From positions 132,749,228 through 132,813,227 of the forward strand of contig CM061235.1 of NCBI GenBank assembly GCA_030848705.1: a stretch of DNA of 64,000 bases, read 5' to 3'. The notes beneath the pieces are model-generated. The model had not been told where the DNA came from. It did not search any database and worked only from the letters and a program-made list of their open reading frames with translations. A program made the position numbers and the translations under genes. Each line of letters opens with the position of its first letter. Within the stretch, counting starts at the first letter, position 1. Below, in pieces: positions 34,568-46,829 of this stretch. The DNA comes from Heracleum sosnowskyi (taxonomy: Eukaryota > Streptophyta > Magnoliopsida > Apiales > Apiaceae).

Positions 34568-36349
34568 GTTTTCATGCTAACCTCATTTCCCTTCTATGTC
34601 CAAACTATTAGAGTTTGTTAAAAAAAAACTATACAAACAAATCCAAAAACATGATACAATGGTTTTTAATACAGACAAAAAAAGAACGTTGAATGAAAGT
34701 AATACAGACAAAGATTTTTATCTAAAACCATCGTCTGACATGTACTCAAGTGATTCAACAGTAAAAGTAGTGACACAACAGTTTTACATGAGAAACCGTT
34801 GTCTCAAACAATTTATTACAACAGTTTTTTGACCAAACAAACTGTTGTAAATTCCTACAACGCTTTTTTTCATAAAAAACCATTGTTGGAATCAATATTA
34901 GTCAACAATTTTGAATTCGGCCTAAATTACTATGAAATTATGCTAAAACACGATTAAACAAAAATAAGCGTTTGTTTTACAAAAACAATCAACCGCATGT
35001 AATAACAAAAAGTCTAAATATGATATTATCGTTATTAACGTTTATCTATGTATTCTTATCGACAAATTTTTATGATATCATTGGGTCTGTTTGGTCTTCG
35101 CTTATAAACATTGAATCTATATATTCCTTATAAGTTCATAGTAACTCATCGAGACTATTTGTCATCTCGACTTATTCGTTTAACTTATAACTTGTAAGTT
35201 ACGCTTATTCTGAATAAAAAAAAAATCTTTACATCATATGTTATTAATCAACAATTTATGTAATGATCTAAAGTCTGAATATGATATTATTATTATTAAC
35301 ATTTATCTAAGTATTCTAATTCGACAAATTTATATATTAATATTTACAAACAAGAGAGTATAATGTATGATCGTATAAAGTGTGTACCTTAAACTTAAGT
35401 ATCAAGACCAACATATAATTAAAGTTTCTTAAAAAAATAAAACTATACAAAAAACCCCAAAAACATCATACAATGGTTTTTAATACAGACAAAAGAAGAA
35501 CGTTGTATGAAAATAATACAGACGAAGATTTTTATCTAAAACCATTGTCTGACATATACTTAAGTGATTCAACAGTAAAATGAGTGACACAATAGTTTTA
35601 CATGAGAAACCGTTGTCTCAAAGAATTTAAGACAATAATTTATTTTGTTACAAACCGTTGTATGATATTTCGGTAAAATAAACATTAATTGCCGGGTTCA
35701 GTTTTTTTCTCCCCCTATTTCGATTTCAACTTCCCCCCTCCCAGAAATTTCGATTTCAAATCCCCCCCCCCCAATTTCAATTTCAACTCTTTCTCCCCAA
35801 ATTTTGATTTCAGACAACAGTACAAAAACCAATGTGTGTTAGGTTCCATTCAGACAACAGTATACAAATACTGTTGTGTGAATGCTTTTAAAACAGTTCG
35901 GATAGAAAACACTTGTCTGATTTTAACAACAGTTTTAGAAAACATTGTCTAAAGGACTTTAGACAATGTTTTCTAAAACCGTTGTTAAAATCAGACAATA
36001 GTATCTAACTACCGTTGTGTGAATTATATTAAATCGATTGAAAGAAAAAACACTTGTCTAAGTTTAACAATGGTTTTAGAACATCTTGTCTGCGTACTCT
36101 TCAGACAATGGTTGATAGAAACCATTGTTTAAATGATATATGTTAAACAACAATACATTGAGAAAGCCTTGTCTAATTCGATCTAAATAGGCATAATAGA
36201 CAATGGTTTTGAAACTATTATAAAGTATGTGGGATAGACAATATAATATTTATGCTGAATTTTAAACCGTTGTATAAAAATTTTGGGCAACACTTTTTCG
36301 TCTGAGCGTTGTAGGATAAGTGTTGTCTGATTCAGTTTTTCTTGTAGTG
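34568..36349. repeat. CACTA-2 right subterminal region with ACAACGGTTT motifs
   Basis: Dozens of variants of ACAACGGTTT/AAACCGTTGTCTGA occur in both orientations. The region includes a 195-bp direct repeat (about 34615-34813 and 35438-35636) and a second duplicated block (35012-35066 and 35277-35331), so part of the end was duplicated. No gene is supported. Confidence 0.82.
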
Positions 36350-36352
36350 GTA

Positions 36353-37159
36353 GTATAGGGAATCAAATTTTTTAATTAAATAATAATTATCTAATTATGT
36401 ATTTGTAGAGAATGGAACCTGATTTAGTATTAACTAAATTGATATTTTGGTATTGAAATGTAATTTTTCTTTGGGTTTGGAGTTTCTAAAGGTCACCATA
36501 GAAAACTAGGCCTATATCCCACAACATTACGTCATAATATAGTTGTACAATATTTTTTATGCAAATTTAAGATGTAGAGTATTTACTTAATAATGATCTT
36601 ATTTTCTAATACTCCCTCCATCCCAAATTAGTTTTACCTTTGACATTTTACGCGTATTTTAAGGTGCTTAGAAAACATAGCTCTATTTATTATTTTTAAT
36701 TTTTTTTTCTCAATAAAAATTCAAATATCAAATTTTAATTCAAAATTTTTAATTCAAATACCGTGAGACTTGTTCTCATGTATTTGGTTCTGATTAAATG
36801 TGATGAATTCAAGTCACTTGAACATGTTGAGGTACTCATCCATCATTGAAATTGAAATTAAGCTAAAATTCCTTTTGAATGAGAGCTCCAAGTCTAATAC
36901 ATATCTTAAATTCTATGGCACCCTATTAAGTGATCAAGATGACAGCGGTACTCCAATGACTCAAAGCGTCACCGAATTTTAGGAATATTATTATGCAACT
37001 ATCCCTGATATCTAATCTAGGTTATTTTGTAATTTTAAATTTTAGACTTGATTGTATGTGCTTGGTGTTAGCACTTTGGTACATTTGAAAATTTTGTAAT
37101 AGATCTTTTAGGTACTTAGTATTATGTTGGATATGCCTTGGTTGTGTTCGAATGGGATG
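36353..37159. other. Intergenic segment with a possible exon remnant
   Basis: It begins with the continuation of the repeat interrupted by CACTA-2. Near 36612 is CTCCCTCCATCCC, a Stowaway-like end without a visible partner. The frame 36800-36982 (60 codons, ending TQSVTEF) has non-repetitive composition and could be the tail of a gene carried by the CACTA-like element that ends at 48261, but I do not recognise it. Confidence 0.4.
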
Positions 37160-37379
37160 GTGAATGTAATACCCCGACTTGTTTTTTTTTTTCAATATTA
37201 TAATTTATGCTCAATTTTATTCATAAATACGTAACTTGGGTTGATTAAGTTTTCTAATAGTACGAAAATTTATTTTTTGAGATTGTTGGTTTGCTTCAAC
37301 ATGTCGAGCTCCCATAGGTATAAAATAGGCCGAACTTAATTAAGGCATTTTTGAAAGAAGATGAAAATATGCAAAGATT

Positions 37380-37640
37380 TAAACTGGTTTCCAGGCCAAG
37401 GTGAATTGACCCAAGGATATGGGCTGAGCAGATGCATCAAAGCCCAATGTGAAAAGGATGAAAGATTTAAACTGATTTCCAGGCCAAGGTGAATTGACCC
37501 AAGGATATGGGCTGAGCAGATGCATCAAAGCCCAATGTGAAAAGGATGAAAGATTTGAACTGTTTTCCAAGCCAATGTTAATTGACTCAAGGGAGTTGGG
37601 CCGAGCAATTGCTTCAAGGCCCAAGGAGAAGGGGTAAAAT
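37380..37640. repeat. 88-bp tandem repeat (3 units) in Tekay LTR
   Basis: Two near-identical units and one diverged unit; the equivalent array is at 45109-45369 in the 3' LTR. A minus-strand open frame across it starts only at TTG and is a by-product of the repeat. Confidence 0.85.
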
Positions 37641-37675
37641 TTTTAAACTACCATTAATTGGGCCAGGTAGTTAAA

Positions 37676-38680
37676 TATATAGGAGTGAGAAGGAAGCTTG
37701 CCCTTCATCTTTGCGATGTGGGACAAGTTCACATTTCACAAGTACATTAGTAGTAGTCCCCAAGTTATTTTATAGAGAAAAGAAGACACTTAGTTTGTTA
37801 CTTGCTCGATGTGGGACAAAGTGGACTTAAATTTTACTAATTTTGGCACTTATACTTGGTTTTACCACATGAATTGAAGTTAGTGTTGCATGCGAGATTT
37901 GAGTCCTTCCTTGTGCACTTCTCTTTACATTAGGAATTTTAAGTTTAAAGTTTTGACTTGTTTTATTTCAGCTCTTCAAGGTTGGACATAGGCACTTAGT
38001 TTTTTTTCTAAGTGAAGGGCCCTAACCGAGTTATATAGAGTTTGAGAGAAATTTACTCTTTGATAACTCGATGTGGGACACCAGGGATTTATGTTTTAAA
38101 TCTTCAACTAGAGTTCTTGCTTTCAAATGTTTTGATTTGTTTCAAAAGGGTATATAGTAATTGATTTAGCAACTTTCTGTTGTTATGCTTTATTGTCCAT
38201 ACTTCGACTCCCTAAGAAAGCCAAGGTGAAACTTATGTACCTTAACCTTATATGTGAGTGACACTACTTGGGATATATAGAAATTGGAAGGAGTTGGTTC
38301 CTTTTTCATATCGATGTGGGACGATAATGTAGTCACTAAAGATTCAACAAGCATGGCTTGTTTGTCCATTGGTTTAGTTGGCTTACACGTCTCAAGTTAG
38401 TTATATAGAGAAATGAAGCCAGCAACTTGGATAACTGTTCGATGTGGGACAAAACTATAAGTTTAAATTCAATTCACTTGGGTTTTTACTACAAGGGATT
38501 AGCATCTGTATAGCATCCAAATTGAAATTTGTTAAGGTAACTCTAAGTTTTGAACTTCAAATTATCTCGGTTCAAGAGAGAACCTGTGATGATCATCGAT
38601 CTTAGTTAATAGCTAGTAACTTGACTTGACTTATATAGACATAAGATGAAGACCCCCTCTTAACCATCTCGATGTGGGAT
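37676..38680 (-). promoter_or_regulatory. Six antisense snRNA-type (USE + TATA) modules in 5' LTR
   Basis: On the minus strand RTCCCACATCG occurs at 37714-37724, 37807-37817, 38069-38079, 38312-38322, 38440-38450 and 38670-38680. Each is followed by a TATA box (37676-37681, 37769-37774, 38032-38037, 38274-38279, 38402-38407, 38632-38637) after gaps of 32, 32, 31, 32, 32 and 32 bp. RTCCCACATCG is the plant snRNA upstream sequence element, and about 33-34 bp from USE to TATA is the known Pol II snRNA spacing. The modules point against the element's own transcription. The motif and spacing are seen directly; promoter activity is inferred. Confidence 0.7.
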
Positions 38681-39044
38681 AACCAGCAATATAAGGTAAA
38701 TAGAATGGCTTAGTACCACATTGATAATTTTAGTGAGAATGTAAGGGTTTATGTAGATGGATTCAATTGCATATCTCAAATCAAGAAAAAGGAAGGAAGT
38801 CAGTTACACTTAGTATGCATATGCGTGGGCAATCTACTGGTATTTTTGGTTTAGCAAAATGACTCTTATAATTTTTCTTTTTCTTACCTCTATTTTTCTA
38901 CCACATTGAAAAGAGAAGAGATAGTATACCAGGTTATAGAGTAGAAGTCTGCAGCAAAATGTTAAGAAATTCATGGGCGAAATATGGCGCTAGAATGGGT
39001 GACTATTAGGTGCTTTCCATTTTATTTTTCTAATGCTAAGAATT

Positions 39045-39099
39045 GTACCACATCGAGCAGAATTAGGAAATGATCTTTCCTTTCCTGTATATATATAAA
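39045..39099 (+). promoter_or_regulatory. Probable sense promoter of the Tekay 5' LTR
   Basis: GTACCACATCG (39045-39055, one base off the USE consensus) is followed 32 bp later by TATATATATAAA at 39088. This is the same geometry as the antisense modules. Transcription would start near 39120, giving a long R-U5 of about 900 bp. A 37-bp tandem duplication supplies a second TATA at 39125, in this LTR only. Confidence 0.55.
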
Positions 39100-40284
39100 C
39101 GTAGAGTTCTAAATAAGGAAATAGTATATATATAAACGTAGAGTTCTAAATAAGGAAATAGAAGCAGCAAGCTTGTATACTACTGTAGTTGGTAAGTCTT
39201 CGGACTTTTCTTTTTATTTTATTTACTAATTTATTTTAGTTATTTATTATTTTCATTGTTTAATATTTAAGTTAGATAAATTAGAATAATTAGGTAGTAG
39301 AAATAAAACGTGGTGATAATGCTAGTGTGACTTTTGATAATATTTTAGGGAACGAGCGAAGTTGACGATTTTCGTATAAGAGTTTAAGATCAGAAGTGAC
39401 GTACTGTAAGTATATACTGTACTGTTTTACTGTTGAAATGTGATTTTGAAATATCGATGACTTTATTGCGGATATTTGATGAAAATTGAGTATTCTTACA
39501 TTGATACTGTGAACTGTGATGCTTCCTTATTGGAAGTGAAGCTAAACCAATGGTTTAGCTGGCCGGGATCCCAACTAGTAGAACTTGTGAATTTATCAAG
39601 TTTGAATACTCATTTTTATTCAATTTCTGTGAAAATTATTTTATTGTGATGAACGACTTGTGAAATTGCAAACCTCAGTTAAATGGTATAATATATGCTT
39701 GCTGGGCTCTGTGAGCTCATTCTTTTATTTCACTAACTCCCACAGGGAAGAATTTTGGAGAAGGATGTTCAGGAAAAGATAAGAATGTGATGAACTGAAC
39801 TATCGATGTTGGATGGGAAGCGAGTAGTACTCTAAGGAGAATACTTTTGTAATAGACTTATGTTTCGAAGTTGTGTAAGAACTTATTATATGCTGTAACG
39901 TTTTGTCGTAAGGCTTGATCACGTTGTAAGATCTTTTGTTTATTAATTAAAGTTTGAGTATGTAAGCATATATTGAGGCGTTTGGTTTGGTTGACGTTCC
40001 CCGGGTCGGGTTTCTGAGGTCATCCCGGGGTCGGGGGCGTCACAGGTGGTATCAGAGCTAAGGTTAGGAAAGGAGAAAAACGTGAATATTAGAATCCCGA
40101 GTTAGAAATTTGGGTTCTGAGTGACGTCTAGGAGACAAGTAGACATAAGTGTTGAACGTGGAAAGTATAGAATATATTACGTGCGTAGTATTTGATAAAT
40201 CGTGCTGTGAAATATATTCATGATATACGTTATGAATGAAGTGGTATATATATATATATAATGTGTTAAATTGTAGGAAAAAAA

Positions 40285-43200
40285 ATGGCTGACGAGAATG
40301 CTAGTGGAAGTGGACCTAGTGTGCAAATTAGTCCTGAGATGCTATTGGTTTTAGCAGAAATGAAGAATATGTTTAAGAGCCTAACTGAAGGACGAACACC
40401 TATGGATACCTCCACGAGGAATGTTGAACGTGTAGAGGATCAGGAACGTGTGGAGAATGAAGAGCGGGATGGTGAGAAGAAACGAAGGTGTACGTACAAG
40501 GCTTTTAAGGATGCTGATCCCTCTGTATTTAAAGGAGATTTGGACCCACATGTTGCAAATACGTGGATTAAAGAAATGGAGAAAGTGATAGAGATTTCTG
40601 AATGTTTGGAGGAACAAAAGGTAAAATTCGCAACTCACTCTTTAGGGGGGAAGCTATATTTTGGTGGGATACGGTTAAACAAACTGAGGATTGTGCTAAT
40701 ATGACTTGGACAAGGTTTAAGGAGTTGTTCTTTGATAAGTATTTTCCTACATGTATGAAAAATGAGATGGAAATGAAGTTTTTAGGGTTACGACAGGAAG
40801 GAATGTCTGTGTCGGAGTATCTGTCAAAATTTTTGGAACTTTCTAGATTTGCTCCTCATCAGGTTGATACTGAAGCTAGGAAATGTCATAGATTTCAAGA
40901 AGGGCTGAAACCTCAAATCAGAGAAAATGTATCTTTGTTGGAACTGGAGGAATTTGATAAGTTGGTTGGAAAAACTCGGATTGCGGAGAGGGAGTATGAA
41001 GCTCGTACTCAATTCTTTACAAATAAGAAGAGAGGAAGAGAGACAGAATCGAGTTCTAAGTCAGGATACAAGAAAGATAATAATAAGTTTCAAATGCGGA
41101 AGAAAGAGAATTTTCGGGAGGATGATAGGAAAACTGCAGCACCGGAGTGTAAGAAATGTGGAAAGAAGCATGGTGGTGATGTATGTTATCGAGCGGATGG
41201 ATTATGCTACAACTGTGGAGAAAAGGGACATATAGCGACTCAATGCCCAAAGCCTAAAGTAACTTCTTGTTTTAATTGCGGAAGACAAGGTCATTTAGCA
41301 AGGGATTGCCCCCAGAAGAAAGTGAAGACTGAAGTTGAACCTAAAGTAAACAAGACTACTGCAACGGGAACTCCCCAACAATCGGCACCTAGGGCAATAG
41401 CGAGAACCTACGCCATGGACCCAGGATGCTAAGAATTCTCATGATGTGGTGTCAGGTACACTCCAACTTTGTGCTCAAGATGTTCAAGTTTTGTTTGATT
41501 CGGGATCAACCCATTCTTTTATGGATCTGAAATATGTGAATAAGTTAAACATGTCTGTGCAAAATTTGAATAATGGATTGGTAGTGAAACTCCCAAATGG
41601 TAGAAGTTTATTTGTAGATAAAGTTTATGGAGATTGTCCCTTAGTGATTAGTGGGCAAACCTTTTTGGTCGATTTATTACCTTTTGAGTTGAGAGATTTT
41701 GGAGTAATTTTAGGAATGGATTGGTTGACCAAGTATAAGGCTAATCTAGATTGTAGTAAGAAACGAATACATTTAGTTGGACCAAACAAAAAGAAAGTGT
41801 ATTTTAAAGGAGATAAGTTAGAAAAGCCTAGGGTTATGATATCGGTTTTGAAGGCTTGTAAGATGTTAAGAAAAGGATGTGAAGGTTTTCTTGCATATGT
41901 GATTGGGGACAAAGAGGTAAAAGATAGAGCTGAGGATATACCTGTAGTACAAGAGTTTTTAGATGTTTTTCCTGATGAGCTACCAGGTTTACCACCCGAG
42001 AGAGAAGTTGAGTTTGGTATTGATTTGATTCCAGAAGCCCAACCAGTATCAAGAGCACCATATAGGATGGCACCAACGGAGTTAGCCGAACTTAAGATTC
42101 AATTGCAAGAGTTGTTGGACAAAAAGTTTATTAGGCCAAGCGTCTCTTCTTGGGGAGCACCAGTGTTGTTTGTGAAAAAGAAGGATGGTTCCCTAAGACT
42201 ATGTATTGATTATAGAGAGCTAAACAAGCTGACAGTAAAGAATAAATATCCCTTACCACGAATAGATGATCTTTTTGATCAACTACAAGGAGCTACCTAC
42301 TTTTCGAAGATTGATTTACACTCAGGTTATCATCAGATAAAAGTCAAGAAAGAAAGTGTCCCGTTGACGGCATTTAGGACGCGATATGGTCATTATGAGT
42401 TTGTAGTGATGCCATTTGGAGTAACGAACGCACCGGAAATATTTATGGATTTGATGAATCGAGTATTTAGGGATTATTTGGATAAGTTTGTAATCGTCTT
42501 TATTGATGATATTCTCATATATTCAAGAAATGAGAAAGAACATAAGGAACATTTACGGATAGTACTGCAAACCTTGAGGGAAGAAAAATTGTACGCAAAG
42601 TTTTCAAAATGTGAGTTTTGGTTAAGGAGAGTAAGCTTTCTTGGACATGTCGTCTCGGAGGAAGGAATTTCAGTTGATCCTGCAAAGATTGAGGTAATTA
42701 TGAATTGGGAAAGACCAAAGACCGTGACAGAAATTCGAAGTTTCTTAGGTTTGGCCGGATACTACAGGAAGTTTGTTCAAAATTTCTCTAAGATAGCAGG
42801 GCCACTGACGAATCTTACGAGAAAGGATGTTAAGTTTGTTTGGTCTGAGGAATGTGAATAAAGTTTTATTGAATTAAAGAAGAGATGAACGTCTGCTCCA
42901 GTACTTGGATTGCCTGATGGAACTGAAGATTTTGTGATCTATAGTGATGCATCAAGAAAAGGTTTGGGGTGTGTACTAATGCAACGTGGAAAAGTAATTG
43001 CGTATGCATCTCGACAATTAAGGAATCATGAAAGGAACTACCCCACCCATGATTTGGAATTGGCTGCAGTGGTTTTCGCCCTTAAGATTTGGAGACATTA
43101 TTTGTACGGAGAGAAGTGTAAGATTTTTACGGACCATCAAAGTTTAAAGTATATTTTCTCTCAGAAGGATTTAAATATGAGACAGAGAAGATGGTTGGAG

Positions 43201-44853
43201 TTATTGAAAGATTATGATTGTGAGATTTTATATCACCCCGGTAAAGCGAATATTGTTGCTGATGCGTTAAGTAGAAAGGAAGTTGGGAATTGTTCGAGTG
43301 TTTTAGTGGAATCAACTAACCTTAAAGAATTAAAGAGACTTGGAATTGAATTCGTGAGGCAAGGAAGGGATGCCAGCTTATTGTATCGAATCGAGGTCAG
43401 ACCAATGTTGTTAGAGAGGATAAAGGAAAGCCAAAAACAAGATGAACGCTTAAAGGAGATTTTGAATAATTCTAATTCGGAATTGGGTAAAAAGGATTTT
43501 AAGAAAGGAAATGATGACATTGTGAGGTTTCGTGATCGAATAGTTGTACCATCCGATTTAGAGATCAAGAAAGAGATTTTATCGGAGGCTCATTCGTCAC
43601 CTTTTTCGGTACATCCTGGATCTACGAAGATGTATAAAGATTTGAGGCAAAGTTTTTGGTGGCCTAAGATGAAAAGAGAGATCGCAGAATGGATAGAAAG
43701 ATGTTTGGTTTGTCAACAAGTGAAAGCAGAACATCAAAGGCCTGGGGGATTGTTACAACCATTACCTGTCCCTGAATGGAAATGGGAACATATCACCATG
43801 GATTTTGTACTAGGATTGCCAAGAACACAGAGAGGAAATGATGTTATTTGGGTTATTGTGGATAGGCTAACTAAAAGTGCACATTTCTTGGCTATATCCG
43901 AAACGTCACCATTAGAAAAGTTGGCAAAGTTATACACTCAAGAAATAGTCAGATTGCATGGAGTGCCTGTTTCAATTGTATCAGATAGAGATCCGAGATT
44001 TACATCAAGATTTTGGAATAGTTTCCAGCAAGAGATGGGAACTAAGTTAAGTATGAGCACGGCATTTCACCCTCAGACAGATGGACAGTCGGAACGTACC
44101 ATTCAAACATTGGAGGACATGTTACGAGCTTGTGTGCTAGATTTTAAAGGAAGTTGGGAAAAACATCTACCCTTAATAGAGTTTGCATACAACAACAGTT
44201 ACCAAGCGACAATTGGAATGGCCCCATACGAAGCTTTATATGGACGTCGATGTAGAACACCATTGTGTTGGGATGAAGTTGGGGAAAGAAGATTGTTAGG
44301 GCCAGAGTTGATTCGTGTGACTACAGAGAAAGTTAAGTTGATACATAATAGGATTTTGACGGCTCAAAGTAGACAAAAGAGTTATGCCGATAAGGATCGT
44401 CGAAATGTGATGTTTAAGGAAGGAGACTTTGTGTTTCTCAAGATTTCTCCGTGGAAGGGTGTTATGAGATTTGGGAAGAAAGGAAAACTAAGTCCACGTT
44501 ATATTGGGCCATTTGAGATTTTTAAACGGATTGGTGAAGTAGCATATGAGTTAGCATTGCCGCCAAGTTTGGGCCATATTCACAACGTTTTTCACGTATC
44601 ATATCTAAGGAAATATGTTGCCGATCCAGCACATGTTATAGATTATGAGCCGATAGAAATTCAGGAAAATATGCAATACGAAGAACTTCCAGTTGAAATA
44701 GTGGATCGTCGCGAACAAAAATTGAGAACTAAAGTGATACCTCTTGTGAAAGTAATTTGGCAAAATCATGCAGTAGAAGAAGCAACTTGGGAACCAGAGG
44801 AGATGATGAGATCAAAGTATCCCCACTTGTTTGATGAGACGGGTACGCATTGA
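40285..44853 (+). pseudogene. Tekay gag-pol, two frameshifts and two stops
   Basis: Gag starts at 40285 (MADENASG) and changes frame in a G-run near 40645. It continues through two zinc knuckles (CYNCGEKGHIATQC, CFNCGRQGHLARDC) and shifts back near 41416. The pol frame holds a protease (LFDSGSTHSF), RT (DYRELNKLTVKNKYPLPR, FIDDILIYS) and then stops at 42859-42861 and 42886-42888 in the RT/RNase H connection. The same frame continues from 42910 with RNase H (IYSDASRKGLG), integrase zinc-binding and core (HPGSTKMYKDLRQSFWWP, SDRDPRFTS, HPQTDGQSERT) and a C-terminal chromodomain-like segment, ending at 44853. The family normally makes one continuous polyprotein. Confidence 0.93.
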
Positions 44854-45404
44854 GTAGCAATTTCGAGGACGAAATTTTTCTAAGGGGGGAAGATTGTAAT
44901 ACCCCGACTTGTTTTTTTTTTCAATATTATAATTTATGCTCAATTTTATTCATAAATACGTAACTTGGGTTGATTAAGTTTTCTAATAGTACGAAAATTT
45001 ATTTTTTGAGATTGTTGGTTTGCTTCGACATGTCGAGCTCCCATAGGTATAAAATAGGCCGAACTTAATCAAGAACTTTTTGAAAGAAGATGAAAATATG
45101 CAAAGATTTAAACTGGTTTCCAGGCCAAGGTGAATTGACCCAAGGATATGGGCTGAGCAGATGCATCAAAGCCCAATGTGAAAAGGATGAAAGATTTAAA
45201 CTGATTTCCAGACCAAGGTGAATTGACCCAAGGATATGGGCTGAGCAGATGCATCAAAGCCCAATGTGAAAAGGATGAAAGATTTGAACTGTTTTCCAAG
45301 CCAATGTTAATTGACTCAAGGGAGTTGGGCCGAGCAATTGCTTCAAGGCCCAAGGAGAAGGGGTAAAATTTTTAAACTACCATTAATTGGGCCAGGTAGT
45401 TAAA

Positions 45405-46409
45405 TATATAGGAGTGAGAAGGAAGCTTGCCCTTCATCTTTGCGATGTGGGACAAGTTCACATTTCACAAGTACATTAGTAGTAGTCCCCAAGTTCTTTT
45501 ATAGAGAAATGAAGACACTTAGTTTGTTACTTGCTCGATGTGGGACAAAGTGGACTTAAATTTTACTAATTTTGGCACTTATACTTGGTTTTACCACATG
45601 AATTGAAGTTAGTGTTGCATGCGAGATTTGAGTCCTTCCTTGTGCACTTCTCTTTACATTAGGAATTATAAGTTTAAAGTTTTGACTTGTTTTATTTCAG
45701 CTCTTCAAGGTTGGACATAGGCACTTAGTTTTTTTTCTAAGTGAAGGGCCCTAACCGAGTTATATAGAGTTTGAGAGAAATTTACTCTTTGATAACTCAA
45801 TGTGGGACACCAGGGATTTATGTTTTAAATCTTCAACTAGAGTTCTTGCTTTCAAATGTTTTGATTTGCTTCAAAAGGGTATATAGTAATTGATTTATCA
45901 ACTTTCTGTTGTTATGCTTTATTGTCCATACTTCGACTCCCTAAGAAAGCCAAGGTGAAACTTATGTACCTTAACCTTATATGTGAGTGACACTACTTGG
46001 GATATATAGAAATTGGAAGGAGTTGGTTCCTTTTTCATATCGATGTGGGACGATAATGTAGTCACTAAAGATTCAACAAGCATGGCTTTTTTGTCCATTG
46101 GTTTAGTTGGCTTACAAGTCTCAAGTTAGTTATATAGAGAAATGAAGCCAGCAACTTGGATAACTGTTCGATGTGGGACAAAACTATAAGTTTAAATTCA
46201 ATTCACTTGGGTTTTTACTACAAGGGATTAGCATCTGTATAGCATCCAAATTGAAATTTGTTAAGGTAACTCCAAGTTTTGAACTTCAAATTATCTCGGT
46301 TCAAGAGAGAACCTGTGATGATCATCGATCTTAGTTAATAGCTAGTAACTTGACTTGACTTATATAGACATAAGATGAAGACCCCCTCTTAACCATCTCG
46401 ATGTGGGAT
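45405..46409 (-). promoter_or_regulatory. Six antisense USE + TATA modules in 3' LTR
   Basis: The counterparts of the 5' LTR array. The first module is USE 45443-45453 with TATATA 45405-45410, and the last is USE 46399-46409 with TATATA 46361-46366, each with a 32-bp gap. Antisense transcripts from here would run into the pol region. Confidence 0.68.
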
Positions 46410-46773
46410 AACCAGCAATATAAGGTAAATAGAATGGCTTAGTACCACATTGATAATTTTAGTGAGAATGTAAGGGTTTATGTAGATGGATTCAATTGCA
46501 TATCTCAAATCAAGAAAAAGGAAGGAAGTCAGTTACACTTAGTATGCATATGCTTGGGCAATCTACTGGTATTTTTGGTTTAGAAAAATGACTCTTATAA
46601 TTTTTCTTTTTCTTACCTCTATTTTTCTACCACATTGAAAAGAGAAGAGATAGTATACCAGGTTATATAGTAGAAGTCTGCAGCAAAATGGTAAGAAATT
46701 CATGGGCGAAATATGGCGCTAGAATGGGTGACTATTAGGTGCTTTCCATTTTATTTTTCTAATGCTAAGAATT

Positions 46774-46829
46774 GTACCACATCGAGCAGAATTAGGAAAT
46801 GATCTTTCCTTTCCTGTATATATATAAAC
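46774..46829 (+). promoter_or_regulatory. Probable sense promoter of the Tekay 3' LTR
   Basis: GTACCACATCG at 46774-46784 and TATATATATAAA from 46817, with a 32-bp gap. The TATA segment is single here. It could drive read-out into flanking DNA. Confidence 0.5.

Larger units (their letters stand above)
22779..36349. mobile_element. CACTA-2: nonautonomous CACTA element carrying a Copia and a satellite array
   Basis: The left terminus is CACTACAAGGAAAACACAG at 22779 and the right terminus the complement of CACTACAAGAAAAACTGA at 36349, with TSD GTA at 22776-22778 and 36350-36352. The right end has a long array of ACAACGGTTT/AAACCGTTGT subterminal motifs. Only about 50 bp of the left end survive before the truncated Copia LTR begins. 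There is no transposase gene. The right terminus is almost identical to that of CACTA-3, so they are one family, distinct from CACTA-1. Confidence 0.85.
37165..40044 (+). repeat. 5' LTR of Tekay-type Gypsy
   Basis: 2880 bp, TGTAATACCCCG...GGGCGTCACA. It includes three units of an about 88-bp repeat (37380-37640), six antisense USE-TATA modules (37676-38680), the probable sense promoter (39045-39099), and a 37-bp tandem duplication (39088-39161) absent from the other LTR. Confidence 0.93.

Noticed and set aside
36612..36624. Stowaway MITE terminus CTCCCTCCATCCC after TA
   Set aside because: No matching inverted end was found within the following 550 bp, so only a possible fragment.
37379..37624. 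Antisense 81-codon ORF conserved in both Tekay LTRs
   Set aside because: It starts at TTG, spans the 88-bp repeat, and is conserved only because the LTRs are nearly identical.
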